From Hyalangium versicolor (GTDB taxonomy: Bacteria; Myxococcota; Myxococcia; Myxococcales; Myxococcaceae), in the NCBI RefSeq assembly GCF_020103695.1, contig NZ_JAHXBF010000005.1, forward strand, positions 248,001 to 312,000: a stretch of DNA of 64,000 nucleotides, given 5' to 3'. Both the position numbers and the translations under genes were made by a program. The notes beneath the pieces are model-generated. The model ran no database searches. It saw only the letters and a list, made by a program, of their open reading frames with translations, and was not told the origin of the DNA. This document shows, piece by piece, positions 1-9,783 of the stretch (the first letter of the stretch is position 1; every line of letters begins with the position of its first letter).

Positions 1-1
1 C

Positions 2-493
2 GAGCTGTCCAAGCTGCGGGCCCTCATCGTCAACGAGGAGGGGCTGGCGCGCATCGCCCGGGCCCTGACGCTGGGCGATCTGCTGCTGCTGGGCCGCGGC
101 GAGGAGCTGACGGGCGGACGGGACAAGAGCTCCGTGCTGGCCGATGCCATCGAGGCCGTGATCGGCGCGGTGTACCTGGGCTCGGGGATGGAGACGGTGA
201 TGGCGCTGGTGGACCGTCACTTCTCGGACGCTCTGGAGGGCGTGGCCGAGGGCCGCAGCGGCCTGGACTACAAGACGAAGCTCCAGGAGGACGTGCAGAA
301 CCGGCTCAAGATGTCCCCGCGCTACCGGGTGGTGGCCGAGGCCGGTCCTGACCACGAGAAGACATTTGAGGTGGAGGTGTCCATCGGCTCGGAGCTGTAT
401 GCGCGAGCCACAGGCCGCAACAAGAAGGAGGCGGAGCAGGCTGCCGCCCGGGCCACCCTGGACATGCTTCGGAAGGACGACACCTCGAAGTGA
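2..493 (+). CDS. rnc: Ribonuclease III, C-terminal part (5' end lies outside the window)
   Basis: Endoribonuclease that cuts double-stranded RNA during rRNA and mRNA maturation in the cytoplasm. The window opens inside the gene. The visible 163 residues hold the end of the catalytic domain, with the signature helix DAIEAVIGAVYLG (visible residues 48-60) that supplies metal-binding acidic residues, then a full double-stranded RNA-binding domain ending in the usual K-K-E-A-E-Q-A-A helix. A cyclophilin gene follows 43 bases after the stop on the same strand, and era comes 1.4 kb later. An rnc-era neighbourhood is widespread in bacteria; here two cyclophilin genes separate the two. Confidence 0.95.
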   Translation, partial: ELSKLRALIVNEEGLARIARALTLGDLLLLGRGEELTGGRDKSSVLADAIEAVIGAVYLGSGMETVMALVDRHFSDALEGVAEGRSGLDYKTKLQEDVQNRLKMSPRYRVVAEAGPDHEKTFEVEVSIGSELYARATGRNKKEAEQAAARATLDMLRKDDTSK

Positions 494-536
494 AACCCCT
501 TGGACGGGGGGAGGGTGGCCTATAAGGTCCCCCGCC

Positions 537-1211
537 ATGTTCCGGATGATTGCGACAGCCCTGTTCCTGGTGGCCACCGTGGCCGCTGCGCAGCCCTCTC
601 CCGGCCCCTGGACGAAGAAGGTCCAGGACGGCAAGGAGCTCTACGCCACCTTCAAGACGACCCAGGGCGACATGGTCGTCCGGCTCTTCTCGAAGGACGC
701 TCCGAAGACGGTGGAGAACTTCGTGGGGCTGGCCGCCGGAGAGAAGGAGTGGACGCATCCGGGCACGGGCGAGAAGTCCAAGAAGCCCCTCTATGACGGG
801 ACGATCTTCCACCGCGTCATCCCCGACTTCATGATCCAGGGCGGCGATCCGCTGGGCGTGGGCACGGGAGACCCGGGCTACCGCTTCGCGGACGAGTTCC
901 AGAGCGGCCGCACGTTCTCCAAGCCGGGCCTGCTGGCCATGGCCAACGCCGGCCCCAACACCAACGGCAGCCAGTTCTTCATCACCACCTCCACGCCCAA
1001 TTACCTGAACAACCGGCACACCATCTTCGGCGAGGTGGTGAAGGGCTATGAGATCGCGGTGAAGATCTCCCAGGTCTCCCGGGACCCGAGCGACAAGCCG
1101 CTGACCCCGGTGAAGATCACCAAGATTGAGCTGAGCGAGAAGCCTCCGAAGGGCGTGGCCGCTCCGGCGCCGGCCAAGGGCGCCGCGAAGAAGGCCCCCG
1201 AGAAGAAGTAG
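537..1211 (+). CDS. Exported cyclophilin-type peptidyl-prolyl cis-trans isomerase
   Basis: Proline isomerase that assists protein folding, here probably in the periplasm. The 224-residue product begins with a signal peptide (hydrophobic core ATALFLVATVAAA, residues about 5-17, AxA-type cleavage). The cyclophilin core shows the family motifs: FHRVIPDFMIQGGDP (residues about 91-105), a GxGxxxPGYxFxDEF stretch, and MANAGPNTNGSQFFITT, which carries the conserved active-site Q and F. A basic, Ala/Lys/Pro-rich tail of about 25 residues follows the fold. I chose the ATG at 537 because everything upstream in this frame overlaps rnc and lacks cyclophilin similarity. It lies directly before a second, very similar cyclophilin without signal peptide. 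Confidence 0.93.
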   Translation: MFRMIATALFLVATVAAAQPSPGPWTKKVQDGKELYATFKTTQGDMVVRLFSKDAPKTVENFVGLAAGEKEWTHPGTGEKSKKPLYDGTIFHRVIPDFMIQGGDPLGVGTGDPGYRFADEFQSGRTFSKPGLLAMANAGPNTNGSQFFITTSTPNYLNNRHTIFGEVVKGYEIAVKISQVSRDPSDKPLTPVKITKIELSEKPPKGVAAPAPAKGAAKKAPEKK

Positions 1212-1280
1212 GCATAGGCACTACACCACTCACGCGGGCCCGCCCAACCGGAGGGCCCCCAACCGCAGCGGGAGATGCAC

Positions 1281-1835
1281 ATGGGCATGACGGACGAGGC
1301 GAAGGCTGGGAAGGACCTCTATGCCACCTTCGACACCACCGAGGGGAAGATCGTGGTGAAGCTGTTCACGAAGGATGCTCCGAAGACGGTGGAGAACTTT
1401 GTCGGCCTGGCCACTGGCGAGAAGGATTGGACCCACCCGCAGACGAACCAGAAGATGAAGGGTACCCCGCTGTACGATGGGACGATCTTCCACCGCTGCA
1501 TCCCGGAGTTCATGATTCAAGGCGGCGACCCGCTCGGCCGCGGGACGGGCGGCCCGGGCTACCGTTTCGAGGATGAGTTCCAGAGCGGCCGGCGTTTCGA
1601 CAAGAAGGGCCTGCTGGCCATGGCCAACGCCGGCCCCAACACCAATGGCAGCCAGTTCTTCATCACTGTGGTACCTACCGCCCACCTCAACAACCGCCAC
1701 ACCATCTTCGGCGAGGTGGTCCAGGGCTATGAGGTGGCAGACCGCATCGCCAACGTGATTCCCAAGGGCCCGGGCGACCGGCCCACCACCGAAGTGCGCA
1801 TCAACAAGCTGTCCATCTCGACGACCGCGCCGTAG
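1281..1835 (+). CDS. Cytoplasmic cyclophilin-type peptidyl-prolyl cis-trans isomerase
   Basis: Second proline isomerase, 184 residues, with the same core motifs as the upstream gene (FHRCIPEFMIQGGDP, MANAGPNTNGSQFFIT) but no signal peptide and no basic tail, so it is expected in the cytoplasm. The start at 1281 is preferred over ATG 1275 because GGAG at 1271-1274 sits 6 bases before it; another ATG at 1287 is also possible. The 69-base gap from the upstream gene and the close similarity suggest a tandem duplication in which one copy gained or lost an export signal. A strong hairpin lies between this gene and era. Confidence 0.92.
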   Translation: MGMTDEAKAGKDLYATFDTTEGKIVVKLFTKDAPKTVENFVGLATGEKDWTHPQTNQKMKGTPLYDGTIFHRCIPEFMIQGGDPLGRGTGGPGYRFEDEFQSGRRFDKKGLLAMANAGPNTNGSQFFITVVPTAHLNNRHTIFGEVVQGYEVADRIANVIPKGPGDRPTTEVRINKLSISTTAP

Positions 1836-1891
1836 CCCTCGTCCGCCAGACAGGCGGGCAGGGGAGTCCCCGGCGGGTCGTGCAGTTCCAC

Positions 1892-1919
1892 GGGCCCTCC
1901 TCCTTATAGGAGGGGGCCC
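1892..1919 (+). terminator. GC-rich hairpin between the cyclophilin gene and era
   Basis: Inverted repeat with arms 1892-1904 and 1908-1919: six G/C pairs (GGGCCC), one bulged T at 1898, then CCTCCT pairing with AGGAGG around a three-base loop. There is no T-run after it. It may terminate the cyclophilin transcript; since its right arm contains a consensus ribosome-binding sequence 25 bases before the era start, it could instead act in the era leader. Confidence 0.55.
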
Positions 1920-1937
1920 CAGATCACCTTCTCAACG

Positions 1938-2884
1938 ATGGCTTCGAAGAACTACCGCAGCGGCTTCGCCGCGCTCATTGGCCGGCCCAACGTGGGCAAG
2001 AGCACGCTGCTCAATCAGCTCACGGGCGAGAAGATCGCCATCGTCTCGCCCAAACCGCAGACCACCCGCAACCGCATCCTGGGGGTGGTGACCCGGCCCG
2101 AGGGCCAGGTGGCCTTCATCGACACCCCCGGCATCCATCAGGCCAAGGGCGAGCTCAACCGCTACATGGTGGAGACGGCCCTCCAGGCCGCCGAGGAGGT
2201 GGACCTGGTCCTCTTCCTCATCGAGCCGCCTGGCGGCGAGAAGCCCGAGTCCTGGGTGGGCCCCGGCAACCGGATGATCCTCGAGCGGCTGCAGCGCATC
2301 GGCAAGCCGACCTTCCTGGTCATCAACAAGATCGACACCATCCCCAAGCAGAAGTTGTTGCCGCTGATCGATCTGTTCCGCAACGAGTTCCCGTTCGCGG
2401 AGGTGGTGCCCCTGTCCGCGCGCGAGGGGGACGGGGTGGAGAAGCTCTTCCACGTGGTGCTCCAGCACCTGCCCGAGGGCGAGCCCATCTTCGACGAGGA
2501 CATGCTCACCGACCAGCAGGAGCGCACGCTGGTCTCCGAGTACATCCGCGAGCAGGTGCTGCGCCACTGCCGGCAGGAGATCCCATACTCCACCGCCGTG
2601 CTGGTGGACGTGTTCGACGAGTCCGAGCGCGAGCCCCGGCCGGGTGCCGCCGAGGGACAGTTGGCGGGGCTCATCCGCATCGCCGCCTCCATCTATGTGG
2701 AGCGTGATAGCCAGAAGGCGATCATCATCGGCAAGCAGGGGCAGATGTTGAAGACCATCGGGACGGACGCACGCAAGTCCATCCAGCGGTTGCTGGGGGC
2801 ACACGTGTACCTCTCGCTCCGAGTCCGCGTGGAGCCTCGCTGGAGCGAGCGCCCCGAGGGGCTCAAGAAGCTGGGATACGAGTA

Positions 2885-2885
<1 letters not shown>
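1938..2885 (+). CDS. era: GTPase Era
   Basis: Essential GTPase that binds the 3' end of 16S rRNA and promotes 30S subunit assembly. The 315-residue protein has the expected length and order: P-loop GRPNVGKS (15-22), switch-type DTPG (62-65), NKID (130-133), then a KH RNA-binding domain with the G-K-Q-G loop near residue 262. The stop codon overlaps the der start by one base (TAATG at 2883-2887), so the two GTPases are translated in a coupled way. No clear ribosome-binding site is seen right before the ATG; the nearest one is in the hairpin at 1892-1919. Confidence 0.97.
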
Positions 2886-4267
<1,382 letters not shown>

Positions 4268-4278
4268 GCGTGTTCGCG

Positions 4279-4308
4279 TTGACACCCCGGGTAGGCGCTC
4301 CGTAGATT
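4279..4308 (+). promoter_or_regulatory. Sigma-70 type promoter candidate
   Basis: TTGACA at 4279-4284 and TAGATT at 4303-4308 with an 18-base spacer, in the gap between der and the TPR gene. A start site near 4315 would give a leader of about 38 bases. It would drive the TPR-bamB-NUDIX-exonuclease run, whose genes overlap or abut. Confidence 0.6.
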
Positions 4309-4352
4309 GCGCCGCCTTTCGCCCCCCCAGAGAGAAGAAGAGGTCCAGCGAC

Positions 4353-5162
4353 GTGGCCAATTCCGAGAAGATCACTCAGCGAGAGCTCAAGCAGCCTGAC
4401 GCCTTTCAGCGCGTGGGCGCGGAGGCTCGCGACTGGTTGATTGAGCGCCAGACGCTCGTTGTCCTTGCCGTGGCCGTGGTGCTGGTGGGAGGCCTGGCAG
4501 TGGCGCTCATCAGCTACTTCTCCCACCGGGGAGAGTCCTCGGCCGCCAAGGAGCTGGGACAGGCGCTGGAGATCCTCGATCGCCCGGTGGTTGCCATGCC
4601 CGAGGGCGCCAACCTCACGCCGCAGGATGGCTCCGAGCCTCCCTTCAAGTCCGCCCAGGAGCAGGACCAGGCGCTGGTGAAGGCCCTCACGGACTTCCGC
4701 GCCGCGCACAAGGGCACCCGGTCGGCCACGACGGCCGCCCTGGCGCTGGGCAAGGCCGAGTATCGACTGGGCAACAATGACGGCGCGGTGGCCGCCTTCT
4801 CCGAGTTCCTCAAGGACGCCGCGCAGAACGATCCGATGCGCGCCGCGGCGCTCGAGGGCCAGGGCTACGCCTACGAGGCCCAGCAGAAGTACGACCAGGC
4901 GGTGGCCACCTTCGACGAGATGTCCAAGGTGGATGCCGCCGGTTACCTGGAGGGCATGGGCCAGTACCACCACGCCCGTATTCTCGTGCTCCAGGGGAAG
5001 AAGGACGATGCGGCGGCCATCCTGGTGAAGATCCCGGTCGAGCACTCGGGCAGCGCGGCGGCGCGGCTGGCCACGGAGCGCACGGCGCTGCTGGCGGCCG
5101 ATGGGGTGAAGATCCCCGAGGCTCCGCAGCCGGCCGCCGCTCCCAAGGACGGAGGGGCATGA
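4353..5162 (+). CDS. Membrane-anchored tetratricopeptide-repeat protein (YfgM-like)
   Basis: Protein of 269 residues with one transmembrane helix (residues about 31-51, VVLAVAVVLVGGLAVALISY) near the N-terminus and a periplasmic domain of TPR-type helices (roughly residues 120-235, with the typical A-LxxGxAxYxLGNNDGAVAAF pattern), ending in an Ala/Pro-rich tail. Topology, size and position directly before a BamB-like gene resemble YfgM, a periplasmic chaperone partner of SecYEG in gammaproteobacteria. The role is therefore inferred as assistance in folding or delivery of envelope proteins. Start is GTG 4353. The stop overlaps the next start by four bases (ATGA). Confidence 0.8.
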   Translation: MANSEKITQRELKQPDAFQRVGAEARDWLIERQTLVVLAVAVVLVGGLAVALISYFSHRGESSAAKELGQALEILDRPVVAMPEGANLTPQDGSEPPFKSAQEQDQALVKALTDFRAAHKGTRSATTAALALGKAEYRLGNNDGAVAAFSEFLKDAAQNDPMRAAALEGQGYAYEAQQKYDQAVATFDEMSKVDAAGYLEGMGQYHHARILVLQGKKDDAAAILVKIPVEHSGSAAARLATERTALLAADGVKIPEAPQPAAAPKDGGA

Positions 5163-6313
5163 CTCGGCGTTCGTGGAAGCGGTGGGTGGCGGGGGTAGGG
5201 GCCGTGGGGCTGCTGGGTGCGTGCAGCTCCGTGCCGATCCACGGCAATCCGGTCAGCTCCGAGCGCCAGCAGCCTCCCTCCAGCTTCTTCGAGGTGGACT
5301 GGTGGACGCCGCTCGTCGCGCCGACCAGTTGGGAGTACTCCCCGCGCGAGTTCGCCACTCCGGCGGTGGATCCGGACTCCGGGCGCGTCATCGCGCTCAC
5401 GCGGGATGGAGTCATCCGGGGCGTGGCTCCGGGCGGCACGGTGGAGTGGTCGCTCAAGACGCCCAATCGTTTCGCGGCTGGCGCCACGGTGAATGAGGGC
5501 GTCGCCTACGTTCCGGGCGGTGACGGGACGTTGTACGCACTGGATGCGCGCTCGGGCGCGATCAAGTGGAAGTACGAGGCGGGTGAGTCCCTGGCGACGA
5601 CGCCGGTGATGGCTGGCTCGCTCGTGCTGGTGGTCTCCGAGGCCGACACGCTCTTCGCGGTGGATACGGAGACGGGCAAGTGGGCCTGGCAGTACCGGAG
5701 GGATCCGCCCAGCGGGTTCACCATCCACGGTGTGTCGACGCCCCTGGTGAAGGGCGACACGGTGTACCTGGGATTCTCGGACGGGTACCTGGTGGCGCTG
5801 GACGCCAAGGGAGGCACCTCGAAGTGGGAGAAGTCCCTGGCCGGCGGCGCCACCGAGTACCTGGATGTCGACACGCAGCCCGTGGTGGATGACGCGGGCC
5901 GGCTCTATGTGGCCTCGTATCAGGGTGGGCTGTACGCCCTGAACGCTGAAACCGGGGATATGGAGTGGAGCTCCACGGTGGCGGGGATCACCTCGCTGCT
6001 GATGCGAGGGCAGATCCTCTTCGCCACCGGAAATGGCCGGGTGGATGCCTACCTGAGCGATACGGGCAAGCTCCTGTGGTCGCACAGCCTGGGCGAGCGG
6101 GCAGGGCAGATGCCGGTGATGGCTCGCGGGGTGTTGATTGTGCCCAACCAGCGCGCGCTGCTGTTCGTGGATCCCAAGACGGGCCAGTCCCGGCTGGCGT
6201 GGAACCCCGGGGATGGCGTGAGCGCTTCGCCTCATATCCAGGGTTCGACTGCCTACGTGCTGTCCAACAACGGCTACCTGTACGCGCTGCGGCTGCAAGG
6301 GAGCGGCGGTTGA
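5159..6313 (+). CDS. bamB: BamB-like outer membrane assembly lipoprotein, PQQ-type beta-propeller
   Basis: Probable lipoprotein component of the beta-barrel assembly machinery. The 384-residue product has a signal peptide with a lipobox ending in L-L-G-A-C (Cys at residue 22) and then repeated beta-propeller blades of the PQQ/YWTD-like type: each has a pattern such as LYALDARSGAIKWKYEAG, with at least six blades between residues about 60 and 380. It overlaps the TPR gene by four bases, the same pairing as yfgM-bamB in gammaproteobacteria, which supports the BamB call over a dehydrogenase. No catalytic residues of PQQ enzymes are present. Confidence 0.82.
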   Translation: MTRRSWKRWVAGVGAVGLLGACSSVPIHGNPVSSERQQPPSSFFEVDWWTPLVAPTSWEYSPREFATPAVDPDSGRVIALTRDGVIRGVAPGGTVEWSLKTPNRFAAGATVNEGVAYVPGGDGTLYALDARSGAIKWKYEAGESLATTPVMAGSLVLVVSEADTLFAVDTETGKWAWQYRRDPPSGFTIHGVSTPLVKGDTVYLGFSDGYLVALDAKGGTSKWEKSLAGGATEYLDVDTQPVVDDAGRLYVASYQGGLYALNAETGDMEWSSTVAGITSLLMRGQILFATGNGRVDAYLSDTGKLLWSHSLGERAGQMPVMARGVLIVPNQRALLFVDPKTGQSRLAWNPGDGVSASPHIQGSTAYVLSNNGYLYALRLQGSGG

Positions 6314-6738
6314 CGGGTGGTGGGCGCAGGACCGTCCGGGTGGTGGCGGCGTTGATTCCGGAGCCTGGCGAGGGTTCCCGGTTCCTGGTGCAGCAGCGGC
6401 TTCCAGGTGGGAGCCGGGCGTTGCTCTGGGAGTTCCCCGGCGGCAAGGTAGAGGCCGGAGAGACGGATGAAGCCGCGCTGGCTCGCGAGTGCCGCGAGGA
6501 GTTGGACGTGGAGCTCGAGGTCGGCCGGCGGCTCTGGGAAGGCCGGCACACGTACCCGGATCTCACGGTGGAGCTGGTGCTGTACTGGGCTCGGCTGGTG
6601 TCGGGTGAACCGAAGCCACTGGGAGCCCATGCGCTGCGGTTCCTGAATCCGGCGGAGATGACGGCGCTGCCTTTCTGCGAGGCGGACATACCGCTGCTGG
6701 ATGACCTGGTGGCCGGAAGGATGGAGCTGCCGCGGTGA
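6310..6738 (+). CDS. NUDIX hydrolase, MutT-like
   Basis: Nucleoside-diphosphate-X hydrolase of 142 residues, probably cleaning up 8-oxo-dGTP or a similar oxidised nucleotide. The NUDIX box is clear: G-G-K-V-E-x-G-E-T, then seven residues later R-E-C-R-E-E-L (residues about 40-62). Start is set at TTG 6310 because AAGGGAG (6297-6303) lies six bases before it and the codon overlaps the bamB stop (TTGA); a GTG at 6340 is the alternative. It ends in a four-base overlap region with the next gene, so it belongs to the same operon. The exact substrate cannot be read from the sequence. Confidence 0.9.
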   Translation: MTGGGRRTVRVVAALIPEPGEGSRFLVQQRLPGGSRALLWEFPGGKVEAGETDEAALARECREELDVELEVGRRLWEGRHTYPDLTVELVLYWARLVSGEPKPLGAHALRFLNPAEMTALPFCEADIPLLDDLVAGRMELPR

Positions 6739-7631
6739 TGTTGCAGCGGACGTTCCAGCACATTCCGGGCGTGGGGCCGTTCCGGGAGAAGGATCTCTGG
6801 GCGCAGGGCATCAAGACCTGGGATGACTTTCCGGCGGCGGGTACCGGCGCTCCGGCGATGACGCGGAAGATGGATGACGTGGCCCGCGAGCACATCGCCA
6901 AGGCCCGCGAGGCGTTCGAGCGCAGGGATTTGAAGGCGCTGGCGCAGGTGATTCCGTCCCGGGAGCACTGGCGGCTGTACCCGGACTTCGCCCAGGACGC
7001 GCTGTTCTTCGACATCGAGACGGATGGGAAGGAACAGCAGTTTCCCACGGTGGTGAGCCTGTTCGACAGCACGGGGCTGCACGTGTTCCTGCTGGACCGG
7101 AACATGGATGAACTGCCGGAGGCGATGGCGGCACGGCGGCTGTGGGTGTCCTTCAATGGCACGTGCTTCGATGCACCGGTGCTGCGCGATTACTTTGGCG
7201 CGAAGCGGTTCCCGACGCCGGATGCGCATATCGATCTGCGGTTCGTGACGAAGCGGCTGGGGATGGGCGGTGGGCTGAAGGAGATCGAGGACAGCCTGGG
7301 CTTGGGGCGGCCGCCGCACATGAGGGGCGTGAACGGCTGGGACGCGGTGCTGCTGTGGCGGGCGTACAAGGCTCGGGCGGACCTGGAAGCGCTGCGGTTC
7401 CTGGTGGAGTACAACCTTTATGACTCGTTCCAGCTCCGGACGCTGATGGATGTGACGTACAACAAGGGCGCGGACGAGCTGAACCAGGATGTGCCGCGGC
7501 TGCCGGTATTCGACCGCGGCGAGGTCCTGTACGACGTGAGCAAGATCATCCTGGAGCTGGGGCCCACGGAGCGGGACATGCAGACCCTGGCGCGAGTGCG
7601 GAGCCAGGACCGGGATCTGCGCGAGCTCTGA
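6735..7631 (+). CDS. Ribonuclease H-like / YprB-type exonuclease domain protein
   Basis: Protein of 298 residues with an RNase H-like fold of the DEDD exonuclease type: the first metal-binding motif is DIETDG (93-98), and a late Y-N-x-x-D (residues about 225-230, EYNLYDSFQL) is the likely third acidic site. This arrangement matches the YprB family (RNase_H_2), whose members are found alone or fused to helicases and are thought to trim nucleic acid. The N-terminal 60 residues contain a helix-hairpin-helix-like IPGVGP. GTG 6735 overlaps the NUDIX stop; ATG 6738 is also possible. Substrate is unknown. Confidence 0.82.
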   Translation: MMLQRTFQHIPGVGPFREKDLWAQGIKTWDDFPAAGTGAPAMTRKMDDVAREHIAKAREAFERRDLKALAQVIPSREHWRLYPDFAQDALFFDIETDGKEQQFPTVVSLFDSTGLHVFLLDRNMDELPEAMAARRLWVSFNGTCFDAPVLRDYFGAKRFPTPDAHIDLRFVTKRLGMGGGLKEIEDSLGLGRPPHMRGVNGWDAVLLWRAYKARADLEALRFLVEYNLYDSFQLRTLMDVTYNKGADELNQDVPRLPVFDRGEVLYDVSKIILELGPTERDMQTLARVRSQDRDLREL

Positions 7632-7636
7632 GGGCG

Positions 7637-8194
7637 TTACCGACGCTTTTTCTTGTCGTTCTTCTTGGGCGTCGGGGCCGGGGCGTCTTTTTCCTTTTCG
7701 CCGGCGATCTGGAACTCGAAGCGGAGGTCCTGGATTTCGCGGCCGAGCGTATCGGTGATGGTGGCTCCGGTCTGGGCGTCGATGACCACGGCGTACTTGT
7801 GGCCGGATTTGAGGGGGGTCGGTAGGGAGATCCGGTAGATGACACCGTCGGGGGTTTCGTCGGCGGAGTCGTCCGAGATCATGGCGCGTTCGACTTCGTC
7901 GAAGAGCCGGATCCGATAGTTGCGCAGGCCGATGGAGCTGCGGATTTCGATCAGGGACGTGGACTCGATGGAGGGCTGCTCATCGAGCGCCAGGGCGATG
8001 GGTTCCATGCCACCGTCGCCGACCTGGTAGCGGACCACGAAGGAGGCGGGAGGCGTCGCGGGAGCCGTGGCGCTGGCATCTGGGGGAGCTTCGACGGCGC
8101 CGCCATCCGTGGGGGTGGCGGACTGTTTGCTCGGGCATCCGGCCAGGGAGATGGACGCGAAGAGTGCGAGGAGGCCACGGCGGGAGAAACGCAT
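7637..8194 (-). CDS. Lipoprotein of unknown function
   Basis: Unrecognised 185-residue lipoprotein. The start at 8194 was chosen because it gives a good export signal with twin arginines after the start (M-R-F-S-R-R-G), a hydrophobic stretch and a lipobox S-L-A-G-C (Cys near residue 19). A Ser/Thr/Ala/Pro-rich linker follows, then a compact beta-rich domain (residues about 55-165) that looks like an immunoglobulin-like or adhesin-type fold, and a Lys-rich tail ending in K-K-K-R-R. It is convergent with the exonuclease gene and divergent from trpS across the dif-like gap. Confidence 0.75.
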   Translation of the reverse strand: MRFSRRGLLALFASISLAGCPSKQSATPTDGGAVEAPPDASATAPATPPASFVVRYQVGDGGMEPIALALDEQPSIESTSLIEIRSSIGLRNYRIRLFDEVERAMISDDSADETPDGVIYRISLPTPLKSGHKYAVVIDAQTGATITDTLGREIQDLRFEFQIAGEKEKDAPAPTPKKNDKKKRR

Positions 8195-9571
<1,377 letters not shown>

Positions 9572-9783
9572 TTCCAGGGAGAGAGCCTCACCGTCAGTCC
9601 CTGTCTCACCGCGTCATGTCCCGGCTACCGAATTCCGCAGGTCGGATCGCGGTTTGGGAAGTCGCAGGTCTCGGAAATCAAACGCCCGCCCGCTCGTTCA
9701 GGGGCCTGGGATTTTCCCCGCTTGACCGTGGACTGGGCTTCCCGCAGAACGCGCGCACCCGGCTCCCCGGAAAGGAACCTTTC

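Noticed and set aside
5159..6313. PQQ-dependent dehydrogenase
   Set aside because: The beta-propeller protein is a lipoprotein without the cofactor and calcium ligands, and follows a YfgM-like gene, so BamB fits better.
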